Positions 53,405 to 64,000 of a stretch of 64,000 nucleotides of DNA are shown piece by piece. The notes beneath the pieces are model-generated. The model was not told the DNA's origin and ran no database searches. It saw only the letters and a list, made by a program, of their open reading frames with translations. The position numbers were made by a program, and so were the translations under genes. Numbering within the stretch: position 1 is the first letter of the stretch; every line of letters begins with the position of its first letter. The DNA comes from Effrenium voratum (Eukaryota; Sar; Dinophyceae; Suessiales; Symbiodiniaceae). Location of the stretch: contig CAUJNA010000177.1 of NCBI GenBank assembly GCA_963377175.1, positions 168,501-232,500 on the forward strand. Reading direction: 5' to 3'.

Positions 53405-56400
53405 CGGAGTTCTCCATGGGGATATTCTCACTGCTGCTGACCCATCAAACTGAACCCCGGGCAAATGTTGATCGGGGGTGCCTCCCCCTCCTTAGACACA
53501 ATTGTCATCCACCACGTCGACTAAGCCGGGGTTGTCATTGGGAGGGCGGAAGGCCGCGGAGAAAGAGACAACACAACAAATCCATCTCATCTGGGCGTGT
53601 CTGCCATTTCGGTTCATTATCTCACCGTGAATCAAAGTCACCCCCCAAGCGGAAAGTTCAAGCAAAATCCAAGTGTCTGACTTTGAACACCTCTAGAGAC
53701 CGTCAAAGCATGGGCCAAGGATGCTCCAAGTGGAAGCCACCCACTTTGGGAACCATGGTGATTTCCTGCAGACTGCAGAGAGTCAAGATCATGTTCCCGA
53801 TGCGGCCCCGACATCTCACATGTGGCTCAGGTTGGCCCAAGGTACCCCAAGAGATTGAGAGGGGGCCAAACCCCACATGCACAATCAAGACCTGGTACTA
53901 AAGCGGTCTACCAACCCCATGTAAAGAATCTAAGGGCTTTCTGCAAGAAGATCCCTTGACCTTGCAAAGGTCCTTGGGCCTCAGGAACAAGTCGAACACT
54001 CGGAAGGAGCTTGCATGCCGCCCTTCCGGACTTTCCCATCAAGAATGGAGTAGAACGCTGCGTCAAATCCAATTCTCAAATCCAACAATCGTACCACCTG
54101 ACGCCCATTGACGCCCTAAACCTCCAAGAGCAGTTTTGAGAAGTTGTCAAAACCAATATGTTCACAAGCACATGAATATCCAACAATGCCACCAGAAACA
54201 GATGGGCAAGCCCAACCCCGTTTCCCAAACTCATTGGACCCGATAAGAGGCGATCGCCTTTCGGAACCACCATCACGGGAACCAGAAACCGATGGGGGCC
54301 TTCCCACAGCCGGTTTTTTGAACCCTTTGGAAATCCCCCCCCGAAAAAAGGGGAAACAACGCGCACCGGCCCAAAAATTTGGGAACCCCTGAAAGAAGCC
54401 CTGAAAGAACCCCTGGGGAAACCCACCCAAAAACGGGGGTTGAAACCAAAGGCCCAGATCCGGTCGGGCCTCCAGAGTGGCGTCTTCCAAAGCCTCGGGG
54501 AGGCGTTTGCAGAAGCCACGAGTTGCTGGTGTAGGTATACCACAAACACACATGCCACACATCTGTCATGTACATATGTGTATGCATGTGTATATATACA
54601 TATGCAACAATATTGGACAAGCATAGATTGCATGTAAAATAGGGGCTACCATGTGTATCTGCATATCCATACAGCACGTGAAAGGCATCATCGTGCCTGA
54701 GGTCGTCAGAGGTCAACTCGAAAGAAGGTGTTGTTGATGGGTTGGAAGGGACCAAAAAGGGGTCTAAGTATCTTCTTGCAGGTACTTGGACACTGGTAGG
54801 GCTAGCACTGGTTGTGCATCGAGGCCTGACTGCACCTTGCCCCCCGATCGGGCGATCGGGGCCCCAGACCCGGAGGCTGTTGGACGTGCCCCTGCGAGAC
54901 GTGGCCGCTCTCGCGGCCCCGTGTGTTCGGCAGACGGCGATTGGAGCCCTGGAATCCTTCGTGGTTTGGACCTGCAGGAGTTGAAGCCCTGGTTCTTGTG
55001 GGCAATTGGGAAACCCGCACCTCCAAACGTTTAAAAGAAGCTGTTTCCCTATACTTGCAAAGCCAAGCGAGCAACCTGCCAGCCACACTTGGCAAAGACG
55101 GCGCATCCTTGGTGCTACCTTCAACACGGTGGGCTCGGAAAAAGATGCCCAGAGTTTCTGCACATGGAAAAGCGAGTATGTACGGACATGGGAACATCCC
55201 TGGCGTTGACACGGATGAACCTTGTTGGAGCCCCAGCACAGAATGGTCCCAATGACGAACCCTCGGCCGCTTGAAACCTGGTCCAACGGATCACCAACCC
55301 ATCCTACCAGTTTCTTCCTTCTGGACCAATTAACGTAACAGATTGAATGATCTCTTGTCGTCATTCTTGTTCCATTTTCAACCGCCAAATCGTTTGGGCC
55401 GCCAAATCGCTTCTCTCTCGGGCCATTGAACTTGGAGGTGACCGGGGCGCTCTGGACTCCAAAATGGTGTCCATGAGCACTTTCGAGTTGGCTCTGGGTC
55501 AAAAAAGTGTACCCCAAATGGGTTGCGCTGGTAAGTGGAAACATGGACTAAACCCTGCGGTCCCCTGGTGGTTTAACTTTGACCCATACCCAGTTCGGAG
55601 ACTTTGCAGGTACCCCCCAAATGCCTCGGAAAGAAATCCCCCCAATGTTTTTTTCCAGGTACCCCCCGCGGCCACTTTTCAGGTAGCCCCGAAATTTCCC
55701 CCCAATGTGTTCTTTCCAGGTACCCCAAATGCCCCACTTCTGAGCCACACTCACTTGAGGGGATTGGTCACAGATCTAAAGTCTAGGTGCTCCCATACGC
55801 TTTCCTGGCAAATCGGTACGTTCATGTGTTACTTTTGCGTTCAAAGGCGCCATGACCAACACAACTCACTTGTGCTGCAAGGTGTGAACACATCTGTCAA
55901 GTTTCACATCCATCATCCTGATCTTTGCACATGAACCTTCCATACGTCCATCATCCACATTGGGGGCTCCCACTGCAACAGGTTTTTTTGATGACACAAG
56001 CTCATCCCCTTTGGTTCCCTTTGGAGACAACTACGAGCCATTTTGAACCAGGGAAGATCTTGCGGACTGCCGAGTTGAATGGCTCGGCCATCTGCGTGCG
56101 TCCAACAAACCCCGGTTCCCTCAGACGACTTGCGCGGAAAAATCGACCCGCCGGAGAGTTCAAGTGTAAGCAAAGTAGGAATGCAAAACTGGTGTTGAAT
56201 GGGCTGCCCTCAGATCCCCTGCTAAAAATTTAACTAGTGGGTTAAATGGAAACTGCCACTAAACACAAAAATGCTAAAAGGTTAAAAGGCTAAAGGGGAT
56301 GGCGGGGAGCCTCCAAGTTAAATGGTCTTATGCTTGGGACTGCTCCTGGTCAAAAGCCAAAACTCGGGCCGCATCCCTGCCCACTAAATGTGGATGATGG

Positions 56401-56947
56401 GCTAGGCAAACTGCCCTCAAATGGCCGGCAGTGTGGTCAAGGTCATGGCCCCATGTGAATTTTCCGGGGAAGAAACCTCGCAGCACTGTTTGGAGGATAG
56501 AAAACGCTTACAACATGCGGGTATGTACTAACATAGGGGACCCCCCCAGGAAAACACAACAAGTTGAAACACCATCCAAAAAATGGAACTCTCAAAAGAA
56601 ACCAACAGGGCTGGCTGTAACCAACAACAGAGGCCCCCGTCAGCAACAGCCAGCAAACGCCAGCTCCCAAGACCCCCCCGGAGCGGCCTCTCGCTTTGGC
56701 CTAGCCAGCTACACTTCACATTTGGAGATTTCAACCAGGAAATTGGTGTCCATGTGCTATCTGGTTGTTACTATAGAAAGAAATGGGTCGTTGAAATCGA
56801 CAAGGTTGCTGCTGACTACGGAAATGGTTGGTCACCCGTTGGTCTTCCAAACCATCCAAGGGCGCAGCAACAAGAAAAACACTGGACTGTGGGACCGAAG
56901 GCAATTCGAGAGTCTTCAAAAACCCAGCCAACTTGATTGCTCTTAAA

Positions 56948-57200
56948 TGCCCAAGCTCTTGGGTGGTTGGGTGCTTGGGTGGTTGGGTGGTTGTGTTGTT
57001 GTCTGGTTGGGCGGCTGGGTGGCCGGCTGGTTGTGTGGGTAGTGGGGAGGTTGGGTTGTGGGGCGGTGGGGTGTTGTTGGGCTGGGTGGTTGGGTGCTGG
57101 GGTGGTTGGGTGCTGGGGCGGTGTGGTTGGTTGGGTTGTTTGGCTGGGTGGTTGTGTGGTTGGGTGGTGGGGTGGTGGGGCGGTTGGGTGGGTTGATCGC
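56948..57200. repeat. G-rich GGTT/GGGT array, left of gene block
   Basis: Plus-strand runs of GGTTGGGTGGTTGGGTGGTG type. It is followed directly by the GC-rich gene-containing block and has the same strand sense as the array at 60,478-61,425. Confidence 0.95.
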
Positions 57201-57599
57201 GCCTTGCGCCGAGCGGCTTTTGGCCGCGCGAGCTAGAAGCTGAGGCGCAGGCGTGCGGACAGACACCTCGGCGCGCGCAAAACAAAGTACGCTCGCAAGC
57301 GCGAACGAGGGCCGGCCGCGAACTCGCCGCCTTTTTTTCTCTCTTCCAGGGCGATGTTTTTTCTGGCGCGCGTGCTGGGATCACGGGGCTCACCTTAGAA
57401 GAAACGCGGCAGGCGCTCGCGCAATTGACGATGGGGTGGCAGTTTGGTCTCAGCTTTCAAGTAGACCCTCCGGTCTGTCGCGAACGTTGAGGACCCTTTG
57501 GACCACCCACGAATGTTTTCTGTTGTGGTTTCAGCAAGTTGCTACGCCGCACCCTGGGGGTGGAGAAAACAAGCGCTCGCAGCCCGACGAAGCCGAGCT

Positions 57600-59950
57600 C
57601 CAAGCTGAGCGACTGAGGCGGAGGCGCGGTGTGGAGATTCCACAGTGTGGTCTAGGACGGGGAGCGGCCGGGGCGCGACTTGCGAATGTACGCCAGCATG
57701 TCCTGGCCGCGCGGGGCGCGCTCGGGGCCGCGCAGACGAACCGAAACCGCAACGGGTCCCGCGCGGTCACGCGCTTCGCAGGCCAGCGGCTGTAGGCGCG
57801 GAACTTGGACGCCAGCTTCTGGTAGACGAGGCCATTGACCTCGCCGAGTGGCGTCTGTCCTGGATCCTGCGGCGCCGGACCCAAAAAGAGCGAGCGAAAG
57901 AACGGGCTTCTTGCAACCTAGCGGCCAGCGCAGCGGCTGTCCGCTCTCCCTGTGATCTGCGAGGAAGCCCGCGGCGCGCGCCCCAAGAACGATCCTGGCT
58001 CCTGAGGGCAACGGTTCGTGCAGTTCAAGAGATTGTTTAGCGCCCTCGCCGCCCGGCCTGCGGGGGCCCACACGCCGCCTCGACGGCCGACCGCGCGGCG
58101 CTTGAGAGAACAAAACGCTGCTATCTAGCTTGGCGTGCGGCTGACATCTTAAGCTGAGGCGCCACCCGCTTGATGGCCTGGTCCCTCGTCTCGCGGATGC
58201 TTTCCCCCGCCACCCGCAGCGCCGCCTTAGCCAAGACGCTGGACTTGAACTCCTGGCCGACGCGGCAAAGCAAAAGAAAAAGCCGGCGACCGGCGAAGAA
58301 ACGATGGAAGAGCGCGCGGCTAGCACTTCTCCTGCCCTGTCTGCACGTCGCAGTTGCTCCGGAAGACCCCGCTGGCAAAGCGCCAATACTCCAGGGTAGG
58401 GAACTTCTTCGGAGCGTCGCAAGCCTGAAGCGCGCGAGGGAGAAGCGAGGCACGAAAGTGGAGGCTGAGCGCGCGGCGTGGTGCGCCAGGACGGCCTGCG
58501 CCAGCGCCGCGTAGAGGAGCTGGGCCTCTTCCCCAACCGGGCGGGCTCCTGCGAGGGCGCTGCCGCGGGCTGGCGCGCGGCGCTTGCAGACAGCGGTCCT
58601 CCCACAGCGTCCAGTGTGAAGCCGTCGAGGAGCAGATAGGCCGCCCGGTCGAAGAGGCCGCAAGCCTGTGTTTGGGGCATGGGCGCAAGCGTGGGCGGTG
58701 GAGGCTCCGGCCAAGTACTCAACGTAGCCAGTCTGGATGGCAGGTAGCCTCTGGAAATGCGAGAGTAATTATTTTGTAACTTGAGCTGCGCAAACCCAGA
58801 AAACTATTGAGCTCCGCTGCGGAAACCCCGCGCGCGTTCAAAGTTTGTTCCGCTTTTTTTTCGCAGTTTCTGTCGAGGCCTATTGGCTGGCCGCGCTTTT
58901 GTCGCACTGCTTTGCACTTTTGTGCGCTCTGTTTGGTTCTTCATAGTTTTCCTCAAGGCCCGCGGACTCCCCAAGCGCAAAAGGATCGTGTAGACGCGCC
59001 AAATAGACTCCAGATGCCGCGCTGGACTGTCGTTTTCTTCCGCTTAATGTTCTCGATTCTGTTCATTGCCTTCTGGAGCTCACTGCTAGGGAGAAGAAGC
59101 TCCTGAAGAAGCTTGCGAAGGGCCGCGCGCAATGCCCAAGTGGGCCTCTAATAGTCTAAATTGGCGACTCAAAAATGCAAACCCCATCCATGCCAAGAAG
59201 TCTGCGTGGTTTATTTGCTTTTTTGCTTTGAGCTTATTTTACACATTTGGCGCAGACATATATCATATTGCTCTGCAGTCAGTGCTAAGTGCCTCCCCGG
59301 ACTGAAGCTGCGCAGAAACTCGCAAGAGTTGCGCGGCCGAGCAGCGGCGCTCTTCGAAAGTGGCGCCCTGCGGGAAGGGCGTGGACTTCCTGGGAGCGCG
59401 CCCGAGCAACTGCGGGCGGCGGGAAGAGCGAGGGCGCTCGAAACGGAGCCCGATCGATTTGCGTCCTTCTCCAGGGCCTCCAGCATTGGCGTGCAGCTGG
59501 CGACGTCGTCCGCGGTCTCCAGGACCAGGCGCACGAGCGGCCAGTAGAAGGAGAAGAGCACGCCGTCGCCGTCCGAGTCCCCTCCTGCGCGCAGACAAAA
59601 TTGCGAGCGCGGGCTGCAGGCTAGCGGCTTGACTTGCGAGGCTGCGGGGCTCCTGCCATGTCAGTGTTGCCAAACCCCTCCGCCGAGTACACGATGCAGT
59701 TCCTGGGAACTGGTGTGCCCGGCGGAGGGCAGACGGCTTCGAAGACTTGGACGTCGCGGACGCTGTAGCACGGGCAGCGCCACACCTGCAAGCGGCGATT
59801 GAAGAACAAGCGCGAGCCCAGGCGAGCGATAGCGTCGAGCCCGGAGCGCGCGGCCGCCACGAGCCCCTTCTGGGCGACGCCGTCCACGCAGATGACCTGG
59901 TGCGGGGCGAGGATGCTGGGCAGGTCCCCCTCCGCTGCCGCAGTCACACA
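57600..59950 (-). CDS. Spliced gene of unknown function (partial model)
   Basis: Seven exons on the minus strand can be joined with continuous frame: exon ending 59,653 (start near 59,930), 59,584-59,466, 59,409-59,293, 58,665-58,599, 58,548-58,496, 58,424-58,332, and one starting 58,252. Internal exons of 119, 117, 67, 53 and 93 bp keep phase at every junction. Readable product pieces include RLQVWRCPCYSVRDVQVFEA, GVLFSFYWPLVRLVLETADD, CGLFDRAAYLLLDGF, KKFPTLEYWRFASGVF and RVAGESIRETRDQAIKRV. More exons probably follow to about 57,650 (GEVNGLVYQKLASKFRAY; DMLAYIRKSRPG) but I could not fix their borders. Nor could I find the 5' end. A G-run near 59,925-59,935 may hide a frame break. No family recognised; the gene could be live or a recent remnant. 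Confidence 0.55.
58253..58331 (-). other. Intron, 79 bp, GA-AG
   Basis: Minus-strand exon ...GGGCAG, intron GAGAAG...GGCCAG, exon GAGTTC. CAGGAG is repeated at both ends. Joining keeps frame (VQTGQ to EFKSS). Confidence 0.65.
58425..58495 (-). other. Intron, 71 bp, GC-AG
   Basis: Donor CAG|GCCGTC, acceptor CGCTTCAG|GCTTGC after a pyrimidine-rich tract. Joining gives ALAQ-ACDAP in frame. Confidence 0.65.
58549..58598 (-). other. Intron, 50 bp, GA-AG
   Basis: Donor GGGAG|GACCGC, acceptor CTCGCAG|GAGCCC. Joining gives DAVGG-ARPVGEEAQ with the split Gly codon restored. Confidence 0.6.
58666..59292 (-). other. Intron, 627 bp, GC-AG
   Basis: Donor GGGGAG|GCACTT, acceptor AACACAG|GCTTGC. Joining gives LQSGE-ACGLFDR in frame. 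Its length makes this junction less certain than the short ones. Confidence 0.45.
59410..59465 (-). other. Intron, 56 bp, GA-AG
   Basis: Donor GAGAAG|GACGCA, acceptor GCCCGCAG|TTGCTC. Joining gives LEALEK-LLGRAP in frame. Confidence 0.6.
59585..59652 (-). other. Intron, 68 bp, GA-AG, with GCAGGAG direct repeats
   Basis: GCAGGAG occurs exactly at both borders (59,650-59,656 and 59,582-59,588). Splitting each as GCAG|GAG removes a stop-containing segment and gives TDMAG-GDSDGDG in frame. Confidence 0.65.
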
Positions 59951-60477
59951 TCCAGAGGTCCCAGGCCTTGCGCGGAGCAAACTGCGGCTCGAGCGAACAC
60001 TTGGCGCGCGCTCAGGCCGCGGCAACGTCAGGCCGCCCTTCAGCAAGCGCTGCTTGCGCGATTTGCGGTAACGGCCGAAACCTGTCAAGAAAAAACGTCG
60101 AGCGCCGAGACAAGCCCAAAAGCCGCCTGGCCTGACTTAAGCGCGCCCCGAGTGCCCAGAGCGATCGGCTCAGGCCCGACGCGCTTTGTCCGCAGCAGCG
60201 GCTGCAGGGGGCTCTCGGCCTCCTGAAGGCGCAGCGGAAGCTCCGAGCGCTACTATAGGCCTTGAATTGATAAAACGGCAGCCTGGGAGCAAGAGGGCGC
60301 GACGTGCAGCCGAGCCGCGCGGGCGACTTCCAGGTGGATGTTCTTCCAGGCCACGCGCAGGCTCTGTCAGTCGGCGCCGGCCGAAGGGCTGGGCAGGAGT
60401 GGAACTTGCTCGCAGTCAGCCGCTTCCTTCTCGCGAAAGGCCTGGGGAGGCAGGACGGGGGCGCGGCTTGTGACGTG
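59951..60477 (-). other. Possible upstream exons of the spliced gene
   Basis: Coding-like minus-strand fragments, e.g. QEAESPLQPLLRTKRVGPEP and FAPRKAWDLWMCDCGSGG, and a clear acceptor-like tract GACGTTTTTTCTTGACAG near 60,083-60,100. I could not join these in one frame, so they are recorded as candidates only. Confidence 0.35.
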
Positions 60478-61425
60478 TTAGTTGGGTTGTTTGGTTGGGT
60501 GGTTGGGTGGTTGGGTGGTGGGGTGGTTGTGCTGTTGTCTGGTTGGGTGGGTGGGTGGTTTGGTGGTTTGGTGGTTGGGTGGTTGTGTTGTTGTCTGGTT
60601 GGGTGGTTGGGGTGGCTCGGTGGCTGGGTGGTTGGGTGGTTGGGTGGTTGGGTGGTGGGAGGTTGGGTGGTTGGGTGGTTGGTTGGGCGGTGGTTGGTTG
60701 GGCTCTTTGTTTCGGTGGTTGGGTGGTTGGGTGGTGGGGTGGTTGTGTTGTTGTCTGGTTGGGTGGTTGGGGTGGTTGGGTGGTTTGAAGGTTGGGTGGT
60801 GGGGTGGTTGTGTTGTTGTCTGGTTGGGTGGTTGGGTGGTTGGGGTGTTTAGGCGGTTGGGGTGTTTGGGTGGTGAGTTGGTTGTGTTGTTGTCTGGTTC
60901 GGTGGTTGGGGTGGCTGGGTGGCTGGGTGGTTGGTTGGGTGGTTGGGTGGTGGGGTGGTTGGGTGGTTGGGTGGTGGGTGGTGGGGTGGTTGGGTGGTGG
61001 TTGGTTAGGTTGTTGTGTGGTTGGGTGGTTGGGGTGGCTGGGTGGCTGGGTGGTTGGGCGGTTGGGTGGTGGGGTGGTCGGGTGGTGGTTGGTTGGGTTG
61101 TTTGGTTGGGTGGTTGGGTGGTTGGGTGGTGGGGTGGTTGTGTGGTTGTCTGGTTGGGTGGTTGGGGTGTTTGGGTGGTTTGGTGGTTGGGCGGTGGGGT
61201 GGTTGTATTGTTGTCTGGTTGGGTGGTTGGGGTGGCTGGGTGGCTGGGTGGTTGGGTGGTTGGGTGGTGGAGTGGTTGCGTGGTTGGGTGGTGGGGTGGT
61301 TGGGTGGTGGTTGGTTGGGTTGTTTGGTTGGGTGGTTGGGTGGTGGGGCGGTTGCGTTGTTGTCTGGTTGGGTGATTGGGAGGTAGGGTGGTTGGGTGGT
61401 TCGCTGGTTCGCTGGTTGATTGGAG
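60478..61425. repeat. 0.95-kb G-rich GGTT/GGGT/GTTGT array, right of gene block
   Basis: Long array of GGTTGGGTGG units with recurring GTTGTGTTGTTGTCTGGTTG segments about every 60-130 bp, i.e. a higher-order repeat. All plus frames translate as V/G/W/L and minus frames as T/P/N/Q without stops. Not coding. Confidence 0.97.
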
Positions 61426-62299
61426 CTTACCTTCAAGGAGGCCACAAGCAAGTCACATGCAGGCAGTTGTTGTGTCTGCGAGCAAATGCGGCTCACAAAG
61501 AATGCCCTACCTTCAGAAAGTGATGAACACCTAAACGATAAAATAACCCATGATTGGAACATGCAAACCAGCACATGTTGCATGTAAAAGTACGAACAAA
61601 TGACTACAAAGCAGCCTAAAGTTCCTTCTACGCCACTTCCGGGTATCAACAAATGACATCTAGAGGCTTAGAGGAAATCCTCCCAAAAAGTAATCGATCC
61701 AAGTCCATCTCTCAAATACGCTTGAAGGGACCGTAAGACTTTGGGTCACGCTTGAAGGGAAACCAAAAGGAGGTTCTGTACGCAACCACAACGGCACAGT
61801 CAAACAAGGGCTTGGCCTGCCCTCGGCTTCGGAACAGAGCCGCCACCAAACAACTGACCTGAGAGACGGAGCATTCCAAACAAGTAACTGCAACAAAATA
61901 TACATATCGAAAACATATTGCTGCAGGGAAGGTCCGGAGACACATACCAAACTCAAGACCTGTCAGAAAAGAAGAAATAACTTCCTTTAAGAGAAGTAAA
62001 GATGCCAAGCAAACAGCTTTCAAAAACAGGAACAAAAACTCAATAATCAGACGAAACGCGCCAAACAAACATCGCCCGTTGATCAGGAGGGGACAAACAA
62101 ACAACTTTATTCGGAAAAGAAACACCAATGCGCAAAAGTATCTTCCTTAGGAAACAAAAAAAAAGATGATGTCCAAAGAAACAGCGCCCTTTGAACATGC
62201 TAAAAGTATCACACAAACAAGGGTCTTAAAATACAACCACCTACCAAACACGCAGCTTCCAAACAACAACACAAATAACAAACACACATACTCCTTCAA
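61426..62299. other. Gene-free spacer between arrays
   Basis: Short random frames only. Nothing recognised. Confidence 0.45.
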
Positions 62300-63060
62300 C
62301 AAAAAGGACGATGCCAAAGAAACAAAGAACAAGCAAGCAAAATCAAAGCAAAGTAAAGCAAGCAAGCAGCAAACAAATAAAGACTAAGAATCAAAGAAAC
62401 AAAAAAGAAAAAACAACCAAGAAAGCACGCACGCACGCAACCAACCAACCCACCCACCAACCAATCAACCACGCAGGCAAGCAATCAATCAAACAAGCAA
62501 GCAAGAAAACCCACCTACGCACCAACCAACTAATCAACCAACCGACCAATCAAACCAACCAGCCAATCAAACAAGCAAACAAACATGCAAGGAAACAAGC
62601 ACAAGCAAGCAATCAGGCAACCAATCGACCGACCAACCAACCAACCAACCAACCAACCAATCAACCAACAATCAACCAACCAACAATCAACCAAGCAAGC
62701 AAACAAACAAGCAAGGAAACAAACAAGTAAGAAAACCCACCCACGCACCAACCAACCAATCAACCAACCAACCAATCAAACCAACCAACAATCAACCAAG
62801 CAAGCAAACAAACAAGCAAGGAAAACAAACAAGCGAGAAAATCCACCCACGCACCAACCAACCAACCAACCGACCAACCAACCAACCAAGCAACCAATCA
62901 AACCAATCAACCAAGCAAACAAACATGCAAGGAAACAAACAAGCAAGAAAACCCACCCACGCACCAACCAACCAATCAACCAAGCAACCAATCAAACCAA
63001 CCAACCAATCAACCAAGCAAACAAACATGCAAGGAAACAAGCAATCACACAACAAACAAA
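62300..63060. repeat. CAAN/CCAA tetranucleotide array with higher-order units
   Basis: CAAA/CAAG/CAAT/CCAA units. A larger unit of about 100-120 bp recurs (AGAAAACCCACC(C/T)ACGCACC, then CAACCAACCAATCAACCAA, then AACAAGCAAG) near 62,505, 62,730, 62,835 and 62,945. The C-rich strand is plus, opposite to the array at 60.5-61.4 kb. Confidence 0.95.
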
Positions 63061-63149
63061 CTATGCTAAACTATGCTAAGCAAAAACAAAGGCACGCTCC
63101 GCGGAACCGCCCTGTCTCTGCTCCGGCGTCGGCGCCCCCTTGCGCGCCT

Positions 63150-63210
63150 GCACCCTCCTGTCCCTCCTGTCCCTCCTGTCCCTCCTGTCCCTCCTGTCCC
63201 TCCTGTGCTT
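63150..63210. repeat. 9-bp tandem repeat CTCCTGTCC, about six copies
   Basis: CTCCTGTCC repeated head to tail, the last copy diverging to CTCCTGTGC. A palindromic CGGTCTCGAGACCG lies just downstream at about 63,229-63,242. Confidence 0.9.
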
Positions 63211-64000
63211 CGCCTTGTGTGGCCTACCGGTCTCGAGACCGGTCTCAAGACCGAAGGACCGAGGCAAAGGGGCTGGAAGTGCAGAAAACGTCAAAAAGGG
63301 TGACCTAGAAAAGGTCGGATCCGGTTGATTCGCTTTGACAACCCAGACTAGGGGAAGATTCCCGAACGTATCACAGAAGTGGTTGGATAAACCCCGAGTG
63401 ATCCACCACAAGCCTGCCGCTACGGGTGACTTGCAAGCTCCTGGACCCCAAGACTCCAAGTGCTGAGCGCTAGGATGGCATTCATGTGGCTGTGGCTCAG
63501 AATTAAACAGGAGGGGCAAACCGCAGGCTTTGGTCTATGTGTCCACTTGCCAGGCTTGATTTTGGCTCGTTTTTTGAGCCACAGCCATGTAAATGGCCCA
63601 AGCACACCAATTGAAACAACACCATGAACAAGTACATGCGTCGGGCAGTTTGTCCAAACAGGACAGTGAAAAAGTTGTTCTGGCGGCTTTTGGACCTTCA
63701 CAAGTGGCAGTTCCCCTGGCACATGACCTCGGGCTAAGCCCTGGTTGATCTTGAACGGGCGTCCCATCAAAGATGCTCCGCCCAACAAGGGATCGGCAGA
63801 GCAGCCGATGCTTTTGGGGGACCTCCGAATTGTTCCGCTTAGGTACATGCCTTCAGGTATGTGCCACAACTATGGCTCCCCATAAGGACCAGAGAGCAAA
63901 TGAGAGCAAAGAATCCCCCAAAAAGACTTATCCGGGATTGCTCCATACAAGCTGGTAGAAAATTTGGGCACGGGCAAAGGGAAGTTAAGGTAAAGAACAA
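63211..64000. other. Gene-free stretch to window end
   Basis: Contains only the family F repeat copy 2 (63,352-63,412). No gene seen. Confidence 0.45.
63352..63412. repeat. Dispersed repeat, family F, copy 2
   Basis: Near-identical to 19,840-19,899 across 60 bp, same orientation. Confidence 0.8.

Larger units (their letters stand above)
45689..56947. other. Gene-free stretch with dispersed repeats
   Basis: No gene that I can support. A 423-codon minus-strand open frame (54,273-55,544) has no recognisable domain and irregular composition. Contains family A copies (47,137-47,207; 51,067-51,127), AT arrays with a G12 run (47,837-48,010), a family B copy (48,348-48,408), a short purine-rich tandem (48,180-48,236) and a family D copy (53,303-53,404). 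Confidence 0.5.

Noticed and set aside
56028..56050. ACGAGCCATTTTGAACCAGG, partly like the dinoflagellate spliced-leader sequence
   Set aside because: Only about ten consecutive bases agree and no coding follows; not enough for a relic of a spliced-leader transcript.
57652..58722. Unspliced 356-codon minus frame
   Set aside because: It mixes exon pieces with intron and out-of-frame sequence. The spliced model with GA/GC-AG introns gives more coherent protein.
60482..61523. Several 100-300 codon Gly/Val/Trp/Leu frames
   Set aside because: Translations of the GGTT/GGGT array in different frames.
62300..63060. Regularly spaced repeats that might suggest a CRISPR array
   Set aside because: The spacers are themselves tetranucleotide repeat, there are no cas genes, and the context is eukaryotic.

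Overview
This window looks like a piece of a eukaryotic nuclear genome, most likely a dinoflagellate (Suessiales/Symbiodiniaceae-like). That assignment is inference from four things: the style of the two retroelements, introns with GA/GC donors, very low gene density, and kilobase-scale tetranucleotide arrays. There are no operons, ribosome-binding sites or other bacterial features. Well over half of the window has no supportable gene.

Layout. Positions 1-20.3 kb are gene-poor DNA with CAAN/CCRA tetranucleotide arrays (0.41-0.74, 4.0-4.74 and 10.5-11.83 kb), an AT array and a minisatellite. 20.4-27.2 kb holds a decayed minus-strand retroelement with a transmembrane leader ORF, Gag-like protein, reverse transcriptase, an RNase H interrupted by a cytosine-methyltransferase-like domain, a 2A-type peptide and a tyrosine recombinase. 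27,790-35,893 is a complete-looking Ty1/copia element on the minus strand: 157-bp LTRs differing at one base, TGCAAT/ATTGCA termini, a GTTTT target-site duplication, a primer-binding site, and Gag, protease, integrase (DD35E), RT and RNase H. It also carries a methyltransferase-like domain between protease and integrase. 36-57 kb is gene-poor and rich in small dispersed foldback repeats, AT arrays, a CA array and a TGCG array. 57.2-60.5 kb is a GC-rich block between two G-rich GGTT/GGGT arrays. It carries a minus-strand spliced gene whose introns I could place by frame continuity; all six start with GA or GC, none with GT. 61.4-64 kb returns to repeats.

The most interesting points are these. 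Two unrelated retroelements side by side each carry a C5-methyltransferase-like domain at a different place in the polyprotein. In one, the domain splits RNase H. One element uses a 2A-type sequence before its recombinase. The copia element has nearly identical LTRs, yet its Gag-Pol is spread over three reading frames. The host-like gene has only non-GT introns, several bounded by short direct repeats.
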